DNA of 64,000 bases from Delphinapterus leucas (taxonomy: Eukaryota; Chordata; Mammalia; Artiodactyla; Monodontidae): assembly GCF_002288925.2 (NCBI RefSeq), contig NW_022098001.1, positions 16,522,256 through 16,586,255 of the forward strand, given 5' to 3'. The translations under genes and the position numbers were made by a program. The notes below the pieces were generated by a model. That model made no database searches. It worked only from the letters and a program-made list of their open reading frames with translations, and was not told where the DNA came from. Positions 13,260 to 23,545 of the stretch are shown one piece after another (position 1 is the first letter of the stretch; every line of letters begins with the position of its first letter).

Positions 13260-14424
13260 GCAATATTCAGCAAGTAATCAAAAATAATTAGGCATGTGAA
13301 GGAAAAACATAAGGGAAAAAACAGATTAAAGAAACAAACATTCTAAACTACAGATAAAGACTTTAGAATAGCTATGTTTGCTGTATTTTAGGAGATAACA
13401 GATATTATTGAAAAGTTAACCAGGTATATGGAAACTATTTTAAAAATTATATAGAAATTAAGAGCTCACTAGGAGTAACAGCATATTAGAAACAATTAAA
13501 GAATCAATAAGTAAATCAAAAGATAGGTTAGAAGAAAATGTCCAAAGTGAATAATGGAGAGTAAAAAGAATCTAAAGTTAAAAGAGAGGGTAAGAAACAT
13601 AGAGGATAGTGTGAGGATGTGCAGTGGACAACGGTCCTAGGCAAAAAGATGAGGAAAAAATGGGGCATTAGTGATCAATGCTAAAATGACAATAGCTGAG
13701 GATTTTCCCAAAATGAAGAAAACATCAAGCCACATATTCAAGAAGCATCATAAACTCCAAGAAGGATTTTTAGAAAATCACATCTAGATGCATCACAGTA
13801 AAACTGAAAAAAATCCAACTGGGAAACATTTTTAAAAGAACATCCTAAAAACAAAAAGGATAGGAAGAAAACATAAAAAGAAGAAATAATTAGCCTGACA
13901 ACTATCTTTTGAAAAAAAAGTATGGAAACCAGGTAAAAATACAGTAACAACTTTCAAAGAAAGAAAACAAATAACTGCCAACCTAGCATTCTATACCCAG
14001 AGAAAATATCCTTCAAAAATAAAGGTAAAATAGACTTAAATTTTTTTTTTTAATTGCAAAAATTCATCACTGACTGACTTGAATTAAAATACTAAAGGAT
14101 GTTTTTCAGGTAGAAGGATAGTGATCCCAGATGGAAAGTTGTAGATTTAAGATGAATTAAATAACAAAAACACCACCCACAACAACATAAAGCAAATATA
14201 TGGGCAAATCTAAATTGGTGTTAACTGTAATAAACAATATTAATAATGTCATTTAGATACACAAAATCAATGGTCAATGGTGTCCAAGTGTTCGAAAGTC
14301 CTCACATTGTCAGAGGTAAAATTAATAATTTATACAACAGCTTGGATTAAATCTAGGGTGACCATGGCAATCTCTAGGATAAAGAGTGAAAGAATAGGAA
14401 AAGCTAATAGAGGTAAAGACCTCA
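13260..14424 (+). mobile_element. Old L1, ORF1 region (left part of a split element)
   Basis: A-rich plus-strand sequence matches the ORF1 region of old L1/HAL1 elements, seen in blocks such as 'taaagactttagaatagct', 'cccaaaatgaagaaaac' and 'gccaacctagcattctat' with 'acccagagaaaatatcc'. All frames are broken by many stops. The element is interrupted at about 14425 by a younger L1 and resumes at about 15106, where ORF1/ORF2 junction-like sequence follows. Confidence 0.65.
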
Positions 14425-14858
14425 TATAAGTTGAATCATGCAGTATTTGTCTTTAGTTGTCTGGCTTATCTCACTTAGCTTAACGGCCTCAAGGTTGATT
14501 TATGTTGTTGCATATTGCCAATTTTTCTCCTTTCTTAAAGCTAAATAGTATTTCATTGTGTGTGTGTGTGTGTGTGTGTGTGTATACACACAAAGAATAT
14601 ACTAGTTATAGATAATATACAAGATATAGTCTTTGTCCATTCATCTGTTGATAGACCTCTGGCTTGTTTCCATGTCTTCACTATTGTGAGCAATGCTGCA
14701 ATGTTCATGGGAGTATAGATATCTCTTTAAGATAGTGACTTTACTTCCTTGGATGCATACCCAGACGTATGGGTCAGATGATAGTTCTATTTTTAATTTT
14801 TTGAGGAATTTCCATACTGTTTTTCAAGGGCCTATACCATTTTGTATTCCCACCAACT
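14425..14858 (-). mobile_element. L1 5' part of a twin-primed insertion (inverted segment)
   Basis: This segment reads on the minus strand as the end of L1 ORF2 and the start of its 3' UTR. On the plus strand, 'tttgtccattcatctgttgatag', 'ctattgtgagcaatgctgcaatg' and 'attcccaccaac' blocks are recognisable (each cited in part). It holds a (TG)n run at 14558-14583. Its minus-strand end at 14425 continues, in L1 consensus order, exactly where the neighbouring plus-strand segment begins, so the two are halves of one insertion with a 5' inversion. Confidence 0.75.
14558..14583. repeat. (TG)n microsatellite
   Basis: About 13 TG units followed by 'tatacacaca', lying within the inverted L1 segment. 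Confidence 0.92.
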
Positions 14859-15105
14859 AAAATAGTGAAATTCATAGAATCAAAGAGTGGAATGGCAGTT
14901 GCCGGGGCATAGGGGGGCAGAGAAGGAAATCTATAATCAACAGGTACGAAGTTTCCATCAAATGAGATTAATACGCTCTAGAGATCTATTGAACAACACT
15001 GTACCTATAGGCAACATTAATGTATTGTACACTGAAAAATTTATTAATAGGGTAGATTTCATTTTAAGTGTTCTTACCACAATAAAATAAAATAAAATAT
15101 AAAAT
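14859..15105 (+). mobile_element. L1 3' UTR part of a twin-primed insertion
   Basis: Plus-strand L1MA/L1MB-type 3' UTR. Visible blocks are 'gtggaatggcagttgcc', 'gtacgaagtttcc', 'ctctagagatctattg', 'aatgtattgtacactga' and 'aagtgttcttaccaca'. An A-rich tail of 'aataa' units closes it near 15100. It is the 3' half of the same insertion as 14425-14858. Confidence 0.75.
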
Positions 15106-15482
15106 GGTAGAAATGGAATAATTTTTAAATATAGAAAATTATTCCAAAAGAAAGCAGAGGAGGAAAGGTAAGATACAGAGAGCAGACAGGACAAATAAAA
15201 GGAAAATATTTAGATGATTAATTTAAACCAAAATATATTAGTAATTACATTAATGTAAATAAGATAAACAATATTGAACAGGAGATCCTAGCTAGTTAAG
15301 TATGAGTAGAAAATGAATAGTATAAGGTTTGGAAAGGAAGAAATAAAGCTATTATTATCATCAATATATAATATAATAATATATATGTCAAAAATCCAAA
15401 GAATTTCCAGATAAATTATAGTAATAATAGATGAATTTGGCAAGATTGCTGAATACAAAAATAGTTTTAAAATCAGTTTGTT
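15106..15482 (+). mobile_element. Old L1, ORF1/ORF2 junction and reverse-transcriptase remnant
   Basis: Continuation of the element that starts at about 13260. The flank 'ttattccaaaagaaagcag' is L1 ORF1 3' sequence, followed by an ORF2 start-like 'agtaattacattaatgtaa'. From 15290, 'gagatcctagctag' and 'ggtttggaaaggaag' are reverse-transcriptase-region blocks, and 'ggcaagattgctgaataca' follows. ORF2 has a large internal deletion and no open frame. Confidence 0.6.
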
Positions 15483-15690
15483 TGATTTTTTTCCTTTTGG
15501 ATGTCACTTTTCAAACAAAAAGACTGGCTTTTACCTTGGGAATTCTTTCCTAGGCACTTGGAAAAGTGTCTACCTGTCTCTTATTTTCTCTTTGGTTGCC
15601 CACTTATAGGGGAATCAGAAGCCATGTCATTAGGCAGCCCTGTGGACAGGTTCATGTAACAAAAGTCTGCCAACATGAGTCAACTTAGAA
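15483..15690. other. Unassigned ~210-bp insert inside the old L1
   Basis: Sequence that does not match L1 sits between two L1 ORF2 blocks ('ggcaagattgctgaataca' on the left, 'ttttatacattaac' on the right). No repeat family was recognised and no clear target-site duplication was seen. Confidence 0.35.
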
Positions 15691-16017
15691 GTGGAATTTT
15701 ATTTTTATACATTAACAAAAATAATTTGACATACAAATTTTTTTTTAAAAAATTACATAAAATGTCATTTTAAAAAAAAAAGCTATTAGCTAGAAATAAA
15801 TCAAATAAGAAACATGCAGGACCCAAACTCCAAACAACCCAACTACTTATAAACAGTTAGAATTGAAATTCATGAATGCATATGTACACATATATATGTA
15901 TATATACACACACACACGGACACACATATGTATGTATATGTATATTTATATACAATGGAATTCTATACAACAATGAAAAGGAATGAATCACAACCACACA
16001 TAAAAAAATGGATTAAT
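15691..16017 (+). mobile_element. Old L1, late ORF2 and 3' region (left of SINE)
   Basis: L1 ORF2 3' blocks include 'agctattagctagaaataaa' and 'acaatggaattctatacaac', then 'aatgaaaaggaatgaatc'. The piece carries an AT/CA-rich simple repeat at 15886-15955 and is cut by the SINE at 16018. Confidence 0.6.
15886..15955. repeat. AT/AC-rich simple repeat
   Basis: Compound low-complexity run of alternating purine-pyrimidine sequence (tatg, ta and ca units), inside old L1 sequence. Confidence 0.85.
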
Positions 16018-16178
16018 GGGCTTCCCTGGTGGCTCAGTGGTTGAGTATCCGCCTGCCGATGCCACGGAGTGGCTGGTCCTGTGAGCCGTGGCTGCTGAGC
16101 CTGCATGCCTGGAGCCTGTGCTCCTCAATGGGAGAGGCCACAACAGTGAGAGGCCCACGTACCGCAAGAAAAAAAAAA
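16018..16178 (+). mobile_element. CHR SINE lacking its B box (internal deletion)
   Basis: The head gggcttccctggtgg and A-box region are present. The sequence then jumps from 'gcctgccgat' straight to 'gccacggag', removing roughly 45 bases that normally hold the B box. The 3' part and 'gtaccgc' plus an A-rich tail are normal. Target-site duplication gattaat is at 16011-16017 and 16179-16185. It is nested in old L1 sequence. Without the B box it should be a poor polymerase III template. Confidence 0.9.
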
Positions 16179-16329
16179 GATTAATGTTACTAATGTAACA
16201 TTGAAAGAAACAAGACTCAAAGTTTCCATTTATATAAATTCTATAAACAGACAATACTAAGCTATAATATTAGAATTCAGGGGAGTGGTAACTTTTGAGG
16301 TATAGGTAGCACTTGTGAAGGTACATAAA
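16179..16329 (+). mobile_element. Old L1 3' UTR (right of SINE)
   Basis: L1 sequence resumes after the SINE with 'gaaagaaacaagactcaaag', 'ccatttatataaattct' and 'ggagtggtaac' blocks in consensus order. This shows that the SINE landed in an existing L1 copy. The right boundary with the next element is indistinct. Confidence 0.6.
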
Positions 16330-16875
16330 GGAAATTCTGAGATGCTGGCAAAGTTTTATTTCTTCAGTTGGTTTGAAGTACCTGGTCAGAAAGTGGGCAG
16401 GCTTGGAGGTTGCATCCATCATGACTGGCATGGATCCTGGGTCTTCAGGAGCAGAATAGTCACAAGGGACCAATGGCATGGGCCTGGTATCTGTGGCAGA
16501 TGACCTGCTATTGGGGCAGGCCAGGAATCTAGGTTCATAAGAACCTCCTGGCGATGGTGTGGGTCTGGTTCTGGGGTCCATGGTAAGGCTGGGCCCTCAC
16601 TTCAATCTTCTTCTCACATGAGAAGGGAGTCTCTCTCCATACTGGGCTTCATAGGCTTGAGAGAGGGGTGATGGGGGTAATGTGAAACTGTCTTTACTAC
16701 CCTCTTCAATACATCTTTTCTTATTTCTGTGTTCCACCCAGGTGCTGTAACCCCTATCCTGGAATGCTTAGCTCTTGTGAAGGTATTTTTGTGTGGAGGT
16801 TGTTGTTCAAATTGATGTTTCTGGGAGGCCATGAGCAGTAGGAATTTCTATCCCACCATCTTGCTGATGTCACTT
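16330..16875 (-). mobile_element. L1 5' UTR fragment, minus strand
   Basis: On the minus strand, starting at about 16875, the sequence begins with an L1-type 5' end ('cagcaagatggtgggatag'). It continues with 'atcaatttgaacaacaacc', 'cacaaaaataccttcac' and 'cacctgggtggaacacag' blocks. It holds only 5' UTR, with no ORF1. Opposite orientation to the L1 on its left, so it is a separate insertion or a rearranged piece. Confidence 0.6.
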
Positions 16876-17119
16876 CCATAACTCACTGCATGATGAAAGT
16901 GATTTGAATGACTATCAATTTTTGAGTAAAAATTCTAGAAACTTTAGCCTGTAAGCATAGAGTTTTAAAAATAATTTATTAACATCTTTTCAAATAGATT
17001 GCACAACTAATTATATTAAAAAACAAGATACATTAAAATAGCTAAAAATCTTTCTGCCCCAGGGATCAACATTATGACCAACAGCCTATAAACTTTGTCG
17101 TCGGTCAGTCTTCAGGTAG

Positions 17120-17960
17120 GCAAGTTTTAATTTATTCATTCAACAATCAATATTTAGCAAATATTGCTCTCTCTTAGAGGCTGCACGTTGAACACAAAGA
17201 TAATAAGACTGAGCAATTCACATTCAAGGTAAGAAAAATAGTCAAGAAATTCATAAAGTCCTTCACTTGAAATTTATTGAGCACTACTAGATGATGGATA
17301 GTCAAACATAAATGGTTTTATGGCCTCTCCTCTTGAAGAGCACTCTAGAGAGCATGATAAATTCCAACAACATGTTCTAAGATTTATGATAAAGGGCAGA
17401 GGAGGAAATAGCTATATCCCCCTGGGCAAAGCAGTGGTCAAGAGGAAGTGACAGTGACATCCTTCAGTGTCCTGAAGGATGAGTAGAAACAAGATCATGG
17501 ACAAAGAGGTACATCAGCTGGTTTGGAGAACTGGAAATAGTTCACAGACACTAGAACCTAAGTGGATGGAGACAATGAAGGAAGAAGAGGCTGAAAAGTA
17601 AAGAGGGGGCCAGACAGCAAATGACCTTTTACCATCATAATAAACATATTGGATTTTTGGCAAGGTATGATTATTAAATGGTTTTAAGTATCGATAGAAT
17701 AGTGACATGTTCATACTGCATTTTAGAAATATAACTTCAATGGCAGTATGGAGAATATTCACAAAAACGAGACAGCCTAGAGACGATGAACATGACAGAA
17801 GGGATGGTGGTGTGTGTAGGAGACTTCAGATGTGGAGCTAAAGACATTGCTGACTGCTTGGGTGTGGTGAGGAAAAGCGATGGATGTTTAGTGGTGCCCT
17901 TCCAGCTATGGGACAGGCAACAGGACTGGGGGAAGACCTTAATTTCAGTTTCCACTTGCT
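17120..17960 (-). mobile_element. L2 LINE fragment
   Basis: Diverged L2, minus strand. On the plus strand 'tttattcattcaacaatcaa' opens it. 'aggaagtgacagtgacat', 'ccagacagcaaatgacc', 'ttttaagtatcgatagaatagtgacatg' (in part) and 'gacagaagggatggtgg' follow in the order of reversed L2. No coding potential remains. Confidence 0.6.
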
Positions 17961-18095
17961 GAGTTTTAAGTGCCTAAGGAATAAACAATAAGGATGACCT
18001 TCATGGCAAGGATCACATTTAAATCTCTATAGAGCTTTGGCATAAATCCATAACCTTTTTTTTCTATATGATAAATAACAATAAGAATGTCTTTA

Positions 18096-18139
18096 GAGTT
18101 ATAAACTAAATGTGTTCGAGTTATAAACTAAATGTGTTC
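18096..18139 (+). repeat. Perfect 22-bp tandem duplication
   Basis: The unit beginning gagttataaacta and ending tgtgttc occurs at 18096-18117 and again, identical, at 18118-18139, with no spacer. It is a simple local duplication in single-copy DNA. Confidence 0.95.
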
Positions 18140-18388
18140 ATGTTAATAATTATACTTTTCTAGTGGAAGCATGATAAACCCTTTAGAGCAGGAACAAATT
18201 CCTTGGCCTCTCTGGGTAGTGTATCATTAGTCGTATATACATAGCTCTGTATCAAAAGCTCCTTTCTCCTCCCGGAAAGTCATAATTTTTCGCCTCCTCT
18301 AAGCATCCCACTCTTAACACTGACCTCAAAACAATTCTCCAAAAAAGATTTTAGGTTGTATCTGTAAATAAAATGAGCCTATAATTTT

Positions 18389-18695
18389 GGTCCACTGGTA
18401 AAGAATCTGCCTTCCAATGCAGGGAAAGAGGGTTCAATCCCTGGTGGGGAAACTAAGATCCCACACGCCAGGAAGCAACTAAGCCCGCATGCCACAACTA
18501 CTGAGCTTGCGTGCCTCAAGGAGAGAGCCTGTGCACCACAACTAGAGAAGAGAAAACCCGCGTGCTGCAACTAGAGAAAAGCCCACACGCTGCAATGAAA
18601 GATCCTGCATGCCTCAACGAAGATCCCGTGTGCCACAACTAAGCCCCAACGCAGCCAAAAAAATAAAATAAATTAAATAAATAATTAAATATTTC
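18389..18695 (+). mobile_element. Older long CHR/tRNA-Glu-type SINE
   Basis: A diverged copy of the long form. The tRNA part has the B-box-like 'gggttcaatccc'. The body repeats 'ccgcatgccacaactact' and 'gctgcaactagagaa' style modules, and the end is 'ccccaacgcagcc' followed by 'aaataaataattaaat'. Possible short target-site duplication aattttg at 18383-18389 and 18702-18708. More diverged than the copies at 2187 and 39858, so probably older. Confidence 0.85.
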
Positions 18696-18884
18696 TTTAA
18701 AAATTTTGATATTTTAATGAACCTTGAGAGCTGAATCAATCTCCTCCCAGTGTGCCATCCTTAGTAAAAGATAGTCTTGTTTAAATTTTAAGTTTGTGAC
18801 CTTATTTTCCAAAACAAATACACTCATTATCATTATTTTTTTCTTGAGTAGTCACTTAATTTTTCCTCCTGTGTATACATTATT

Positions 18885-19010
18885 TCCCTAATTATATCAA
18901 TTCACTGAGGGTATGTCTAAAGTGTCTTTGGATCTTCTGATGCCCTCCTCATAGCACCAGGCACATAGTCTGTGCTCAGGAAGATTTGCTGATGGTTATT
19001 TGGTATGTTA
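18885..19010 (+). mobile_element. Probable L2/MIR 3' end
   Basis: Contains 'actgagggtatgtct' and 'gcaccaggcacatagtc' with 'tgtgctcagg', the usual shared L2/MIR 3' signature. Short and diverged. Confidence 0.5.
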
Positions 19011-21124
19011 TTTGAATTAATCAAAAGATGTCATTAACTATTTTTAATAAGTCAAAGTTTAAACTTAAGTTGCAAGTCTTGGAGTGGATGAATACAATTC
19101 TGGATTTTCAAAATGTTGCTTACTTTCTTGGAAACTGTGTCATGCCCTCACACAATCAACTTTCCTAATTCCTTGTTGACACATTCTCTGAATCATAAAA
19201 GGAAAATAAGTTTGATTCATAAAAAGAGTTAACTCATGTTTTGATACTCAGAGTGGTATTTTTCCCCTGCTACTGAACTTGATGATTTGCTAAGAAAAAA
19301 ACAAAAGCTACAAATCCCACAGTGACCTCATTCATGTCCTGTTAACCAAACACTTGTCATAGTAATCACGTGGACAGCTAGAACATTTATAAAGGCCACA
19401 GGGCCTTTGCAAAGAGTTGGAAACTGCTCTGTTTTAGTGAATCTTGGAACAGGTATGCTCCTGCATGCACATTGCTATTGTCAAAGGACTTTCCACAATC
19501 TCCTTGTGTTTTATGAATTATAATTGAAGTGTGCCACCAAGTTAAGGAGGGACAAAGGTAATTTTTGGAATTAACCAGGTCTCTTCCCTGAATATTGACT
19601 CTTGTGAAATCTACTGCAGTTCCTGTATGCATGAAACCTTGCTTCTGTAGAGGAGACTGGACTTTCTCCCCCAAGAGCTAATCTCCTTGTCAATGACCAG
19701 TGGCTCATGAACAGCATACTCATCAAACAACGGTGGTGCCTTACATTGAGACATTTATGGCCTGGGAGGTGTCTACCCATTGAACATGAACTGCAAAGGT
19801 GGTAAAACTGATAGGATTTTAAGGTAGCTCTCTAGGCAAAATAACACAAGAGCAGCACTAACTTCATTCAAACTGAGTATTAAAATAGAACCATTTCTCA
19901 CTCAGAGAGTTCCCTCAACAGTAACTGAATATGGGTTAGTGCAGAAAATGCTATGAATCACCGAGCCTCAGAGGTCTGTCCGTCTTTATGTAGACAGATG
20001 GATTGATTCTTTCATTGTATGTTGGCTAGAGTAACATTTGAAGTCCTAGAATAGTCAGGACAGTTAATTAAATGTTTCATACTTTATTTACTCCATGTTT
20101 AAAAGATTTTTTAAAGTACCAGTCATCCATTAAATCCATAAAACTGATGTGTCAATTGGTCCAATTCTTTGGTTGCTGTTAAGTGTTTATTGAATAAACC
20201 ACAATGTATCAAACATAAGTATAGACAAGCCCATTCTAAGCTTACAAGCTAAATTAGCTTAAGCATTACTCATAAAAAAAAAAACCCCACAAATCCTAAA
20301 CAAGCATGTATTGATCAAATTTTAAAGGTAGTTTGTGAACAATGGACCAGTGAATACCGTGGGGGAAACAGTTGCTAAAAAGGAATTTTCAAGAACTGAG
20401 TCTTATTTGACTCAGCTTTTCTGAGAAGATTTCACATGTAAGATGTAATTTGATGAAGAGTCAAATGTTGGATGTCAGTGAGCTTCGCAGGTCCAAGTTA
20501 GGGAAAAAATCCAAAACAAATTATCTCAAACCTAAATCTGAAGCAGATTTTTCAATTAAAATAGAAAACAAATTTCAAAATTGGGCAAGATTGGCAATTA
20601 TCTGGTCACTTTGATCAGTATTAATGATGTGAGCAAATCTGGAATTGAGCCAAGACAGTGTTTTCTTCCTCTTTTGCTTGCTTACATGCTGGGTAATTGA
20701 ATTAAGCATATACTGGCACTCACACTTCTGAAGGAGTGGCTATCAGTTCAACCAAGTCTCAACCTCCAAACCTCACACAAACAGTGTGATGCCCAATTCT
20801 TTCTGCTTTGAGGACCTGGAAGCAAATTTATAAGGTTTGGTTTCGGGGAAAGAGAAGGTGATGCACGATGTGATTTATTCCTCTTGAATAAATGTGGAAC
20901 TTTCTACAAATCTCAGACTCAGGGGTTCTACTATCGCTTCCTGGAACTCATCAGTGTATACCACCTCTTTTCTGAAACAGAACAAAAAAATCAAATCATT
21001 AGTTATGGCTCAGAAGAAGCTGCTTGTTTTACTATGCTTAAAAAGCTTATTTTAGAAATAATGATATTACTGCATAGTCATTATATTTACATTGGCTAAT
21101 GTTATAGCCAAGATCCTGTTCCTA
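19011..21124. other. Gene-free, apparently single-copy DNA
   Basis: No gene, RNA gene or recognisable repeat is supported. Short open frames on both strands show no motif. Confidence 0.45.
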
Positions 21125-21310
21125 AGGCCTTTGACTGTTTACAAAACCCTTTTTTATTTATTATCTCATTAGACCCTCCTATTTACCTTTTCAGGTGACT
21201 CTTACTGTCTGTATTTAACAGATGGAGAAAACAAAGCTCAGGAGATTGACTATCCCAACCTCATAAGTTCATACAGAGGCAGAACTTAAATCCAAGAGTC
21301 CTGACATCTA
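21125..21310 (-). mobile_element. MIR SINE
   Basis: Reverse-complement MIR blocks are clear on the plus strand: 'cagatggagaaaacaaagc', 'caggagattgacta', 'ggcagaacttaaatcc' and 'agagtcctgac'. Ancient non-coding retroposon. Confidence 0.75.
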
Positions 21311-21316
21311 GTGTTT

Positions 21317-21341
21317 TTTGTTTGTTTGTTTGTTTGTTTAA
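21317..21341. repeat. (TTTG)n microsatellite
   Basis: About five to six TTTG units directly after the MIR. Confidence 0.88.
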
Positions 21342-22199
21342 ATTATATTAGGATATCTGTTAGAAGCCAGAGAATAATTATGCTATGGAATATTTCCAGA
21401 ACCTCAGAGATCAATCCATTAAATTCTAAACAGCAATCTTAAGAATAGGCTTAAGCAGAGATGGTTCTAATGGGCTTTGTAACGAAAGGGATTTATCGTG
21501 GGATTCAGGAAGGTTCTGTTCTTTTTCTCATTCATTTATTCCTGTTCTCTAACTTCTTTGGATATTGGCCATGAAGTTGATGAAGTAGACAGAGCACTGC
21601 AGGGACAACTGTAGTCTGACCTTTGGTCAGTACTCAGCCCAGAATTTTTCTCAGTGGAAATAGTGGAAAAATAAAAGAAATACAACCTACAGGGGAAAAA
21701 TTAAATTTTTCCATTGTAATGACAGTAGTTTATCAAGATGAAAGCCAGAGTGGGTCAGAGTCATCTTTATTCCAAAAGGCCATGCCAGTGGCTGAACTGA
21801 TAATGCAAATCCTTCTCAGCTTAGTGCCATTTGGCTGAAATATTCCAGTTTTTTTGAACTGTGAATGATAAAGTACGATCACTGTGTAGAGCTGGGGTGA
21901 GGGAGAGGGAACAAGAGAAATTTGTTTACACAAATTTACTCCTGGATGTCCTAAATTATGTCTCAGAAATAATCGTTTAATCTGTTCCACACAAAGAATT
22001 TGTAAACAAACACATTTTCAGTATTGCTCCTTAAATGGGAGAGTTAGTTAGGGGGGAAGAAGACAGACATTAAATCTTAAGCACTGAATAGTGGCTTTAC
22101 AGCTCTGCTCTCAAAGTATCAGATACTTTTACAAAGAGAAGCGTCACACAAAGGAGGATGGACCAATGATTTACTAATGTAGTCCAGCCTCAGATTCTG
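21342..22199. other. Gene-free, apparently single-copy DNA
   Basis: No supported gene or repeat. Confidence 0.45.
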
Positions 22200-22840
22200 T
22201 GCACCCTTACAAGTTGTTCTTCATTATTTGCAGATTCCATACTTGCAAATTTGCCTACTTGCTAAAAGTTATCTGTGACTCCAAAATCAATACTTATGGT
22301 GCTTTTGAGATCATTCACAGGTAAGTGCAGAGGAGGGAAGAGTTTGAATCAGCCATTGCGTACATTCCCAGCTGAGGCAGAACTTGGCCTTCTTGTTTCA
22401 GCTCCATACTGTACACAAGTGTCCTTTTCTTGGTCTATTTAGTGCCACATTTTTCACATTTTTGTAGTTTTTCTTGGTAATTTTGCTGTTTAAAATGTGC
22501 CCCAGGCATAATGCTGAAGTGTTGTCTATTGTACCTAAGTCCAAGAAGGTTGTGTCATGCTTTATGAAGAAAATATGCATTTAGATAAGCTTTGCTCAGG
22601 CATGAGTTAAATCAACAATATGTAGTAAGTAAGGTGTCTTTATACAGAAACACACATAAAACAAGGTTATGTATTAATCACCTGATGACAATGTTGTGAC
22701 CAGGGGCTTGTAGGAACCTCCCCCTGTATTTCCCCTAGTAGCAATGATTCAATATTTGCTAATGCACTGTTTGCAGTGACTTTTTAGAACATATAACTAT
22801 AGCAAATAATGAGATTCCACTATAGTGCTTGTTTCTAGTA
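22200..22840 (+). mobile_element. Tigger-like (pogo/TcMar) DNA transposon remnant
   Basis: Weak terminal inverted repeats share 'tcattatttgc' (left near 22220; right, reversed, near 22800-22820). Between them is a non-autonomous, internally deleted body. An ATG at 22495 opens a frame that fits the basic N-terminus of a Tigger transposase (Pro-Arg then Ala-Glu-Val-Leu and Pro-Lys-x-Lys-Lys). It hits a TAG after about 29 codons and then a TGA. The catalytic DDE region is absent. Many C-to-T type changes fit decay of CpG sites. Cut-and-paste elements of this group died out early in placental evolution. Confidence 0.65.
22495..22584 (+). pseudogene. Tigger transposase N-terminal stub
   Basis: About 29 codons from the ATG at 22495 to a TAG, matching the start of the pogo/Tigger transposase, whose first domain is a DNA-binding helix-turn-helix. 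Only the basic lead-in survives. The following 'agataagctttgctcaggcatga' region (cited in part) holds the expected helix-turn-helix start, but with an in-frame stop. Non-functional. Confidence 0.5.
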
Positions 22841-23070
22841 CCCAGAATTATCAATCAGATAAAAGGTAACAAAAAAGAATTTTTTTTAACTCTACCGCTT
22901 AGAATTACAGAAATTATAGACTACAAATCCAAAATTTTAAATGTAGTTGTTGGTTTTTAAAAAATGCATATTTCAAATGTATGTAACCTTGAGTGAATAT
23001 ATGCATATCTATTTTCAGGCATACTTTGCTCCTCTTAAGAGATATACAACAGTTTGGAAAGTAATTCAAG
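22841..23070. other. Unassigned AT-rich DNA
   Basis: No repeat or gene recognised. Confidence 0.4.
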
Positions 23071-23222
23071 TGGAGCACAGGCTCTGGACGTGCAGGCTCA
23101 GCGGCCATGGCTCATGGGCCTAGCCGCTCCGCGGCATGTGGGATCTTCCCGGACCGGGGCACAAACTCGTGTCCCCTGCATTGGCAGGCGGACTCTCGAC
23201 CACTGCGCCACCAGGGAAGCCC
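23071..23222 (-). mobile_element. CHR SINE, 3'-truncated, no tail
   Basis: On the minus strand the head (gggcttccctggtgg) starts at 23222 and the A and B boxes follow. The element stops after 'cctgtgctcca' at 23071, about 40 bases before the usual 'gtaccgc' end. No poly-A (poly-T on the plus strand) and no clear target-site duplication are present. This is atypical for L1-mediated insertion, which normally starts at the 3' tail, so a later deletion of the 3' end is likely. Confidence 0.9.
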
Positions 23223-23344
23223 AAGCCATGTCTTTTGAAAGGAATCTGTATCAGAAGCAGAGTTGGTGTTATTGAAATATAAACCTCACATGAGTATGTT
23301 TTAGGTACATTGATTTTTTATTGTTGAATAATAATAATACTTCG

Positions 23345-23545
23345 TATTTGTACAGCTTGCTCTGGTCTTAACCCTGCTCATGTGCATTCGATCATTTTGA
23401 TTCTTTAGGAAGGTGAAGACATTCAGGTATTACCACCACAAATTAGCTGATGGAACTGTGAGTCTACCAGTTAAGTGACTTGCCCATTGTAACAAGTCAC
23501 TTACATGTCATTTTTGGGATTAAAATTCAGAAGACTTCAGATAGT
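23345..23545 (-). mobile_element. MIR SINE
   Basis: Reverse MIR blocks: 'ctgatggaactgtgag', 'gttaagtgacttgcccatt' and 'gggattaaaattcag'. Diverged but in the correct order. Confidence 0.65.

Noticed and set aside
15886..15955. Alternating AT/AC run as a regulatory Z-DNA site
   Set aside because: It lies inside decayed L1 sequence and is an ordinary simple repeat. Nothing else suggests function.
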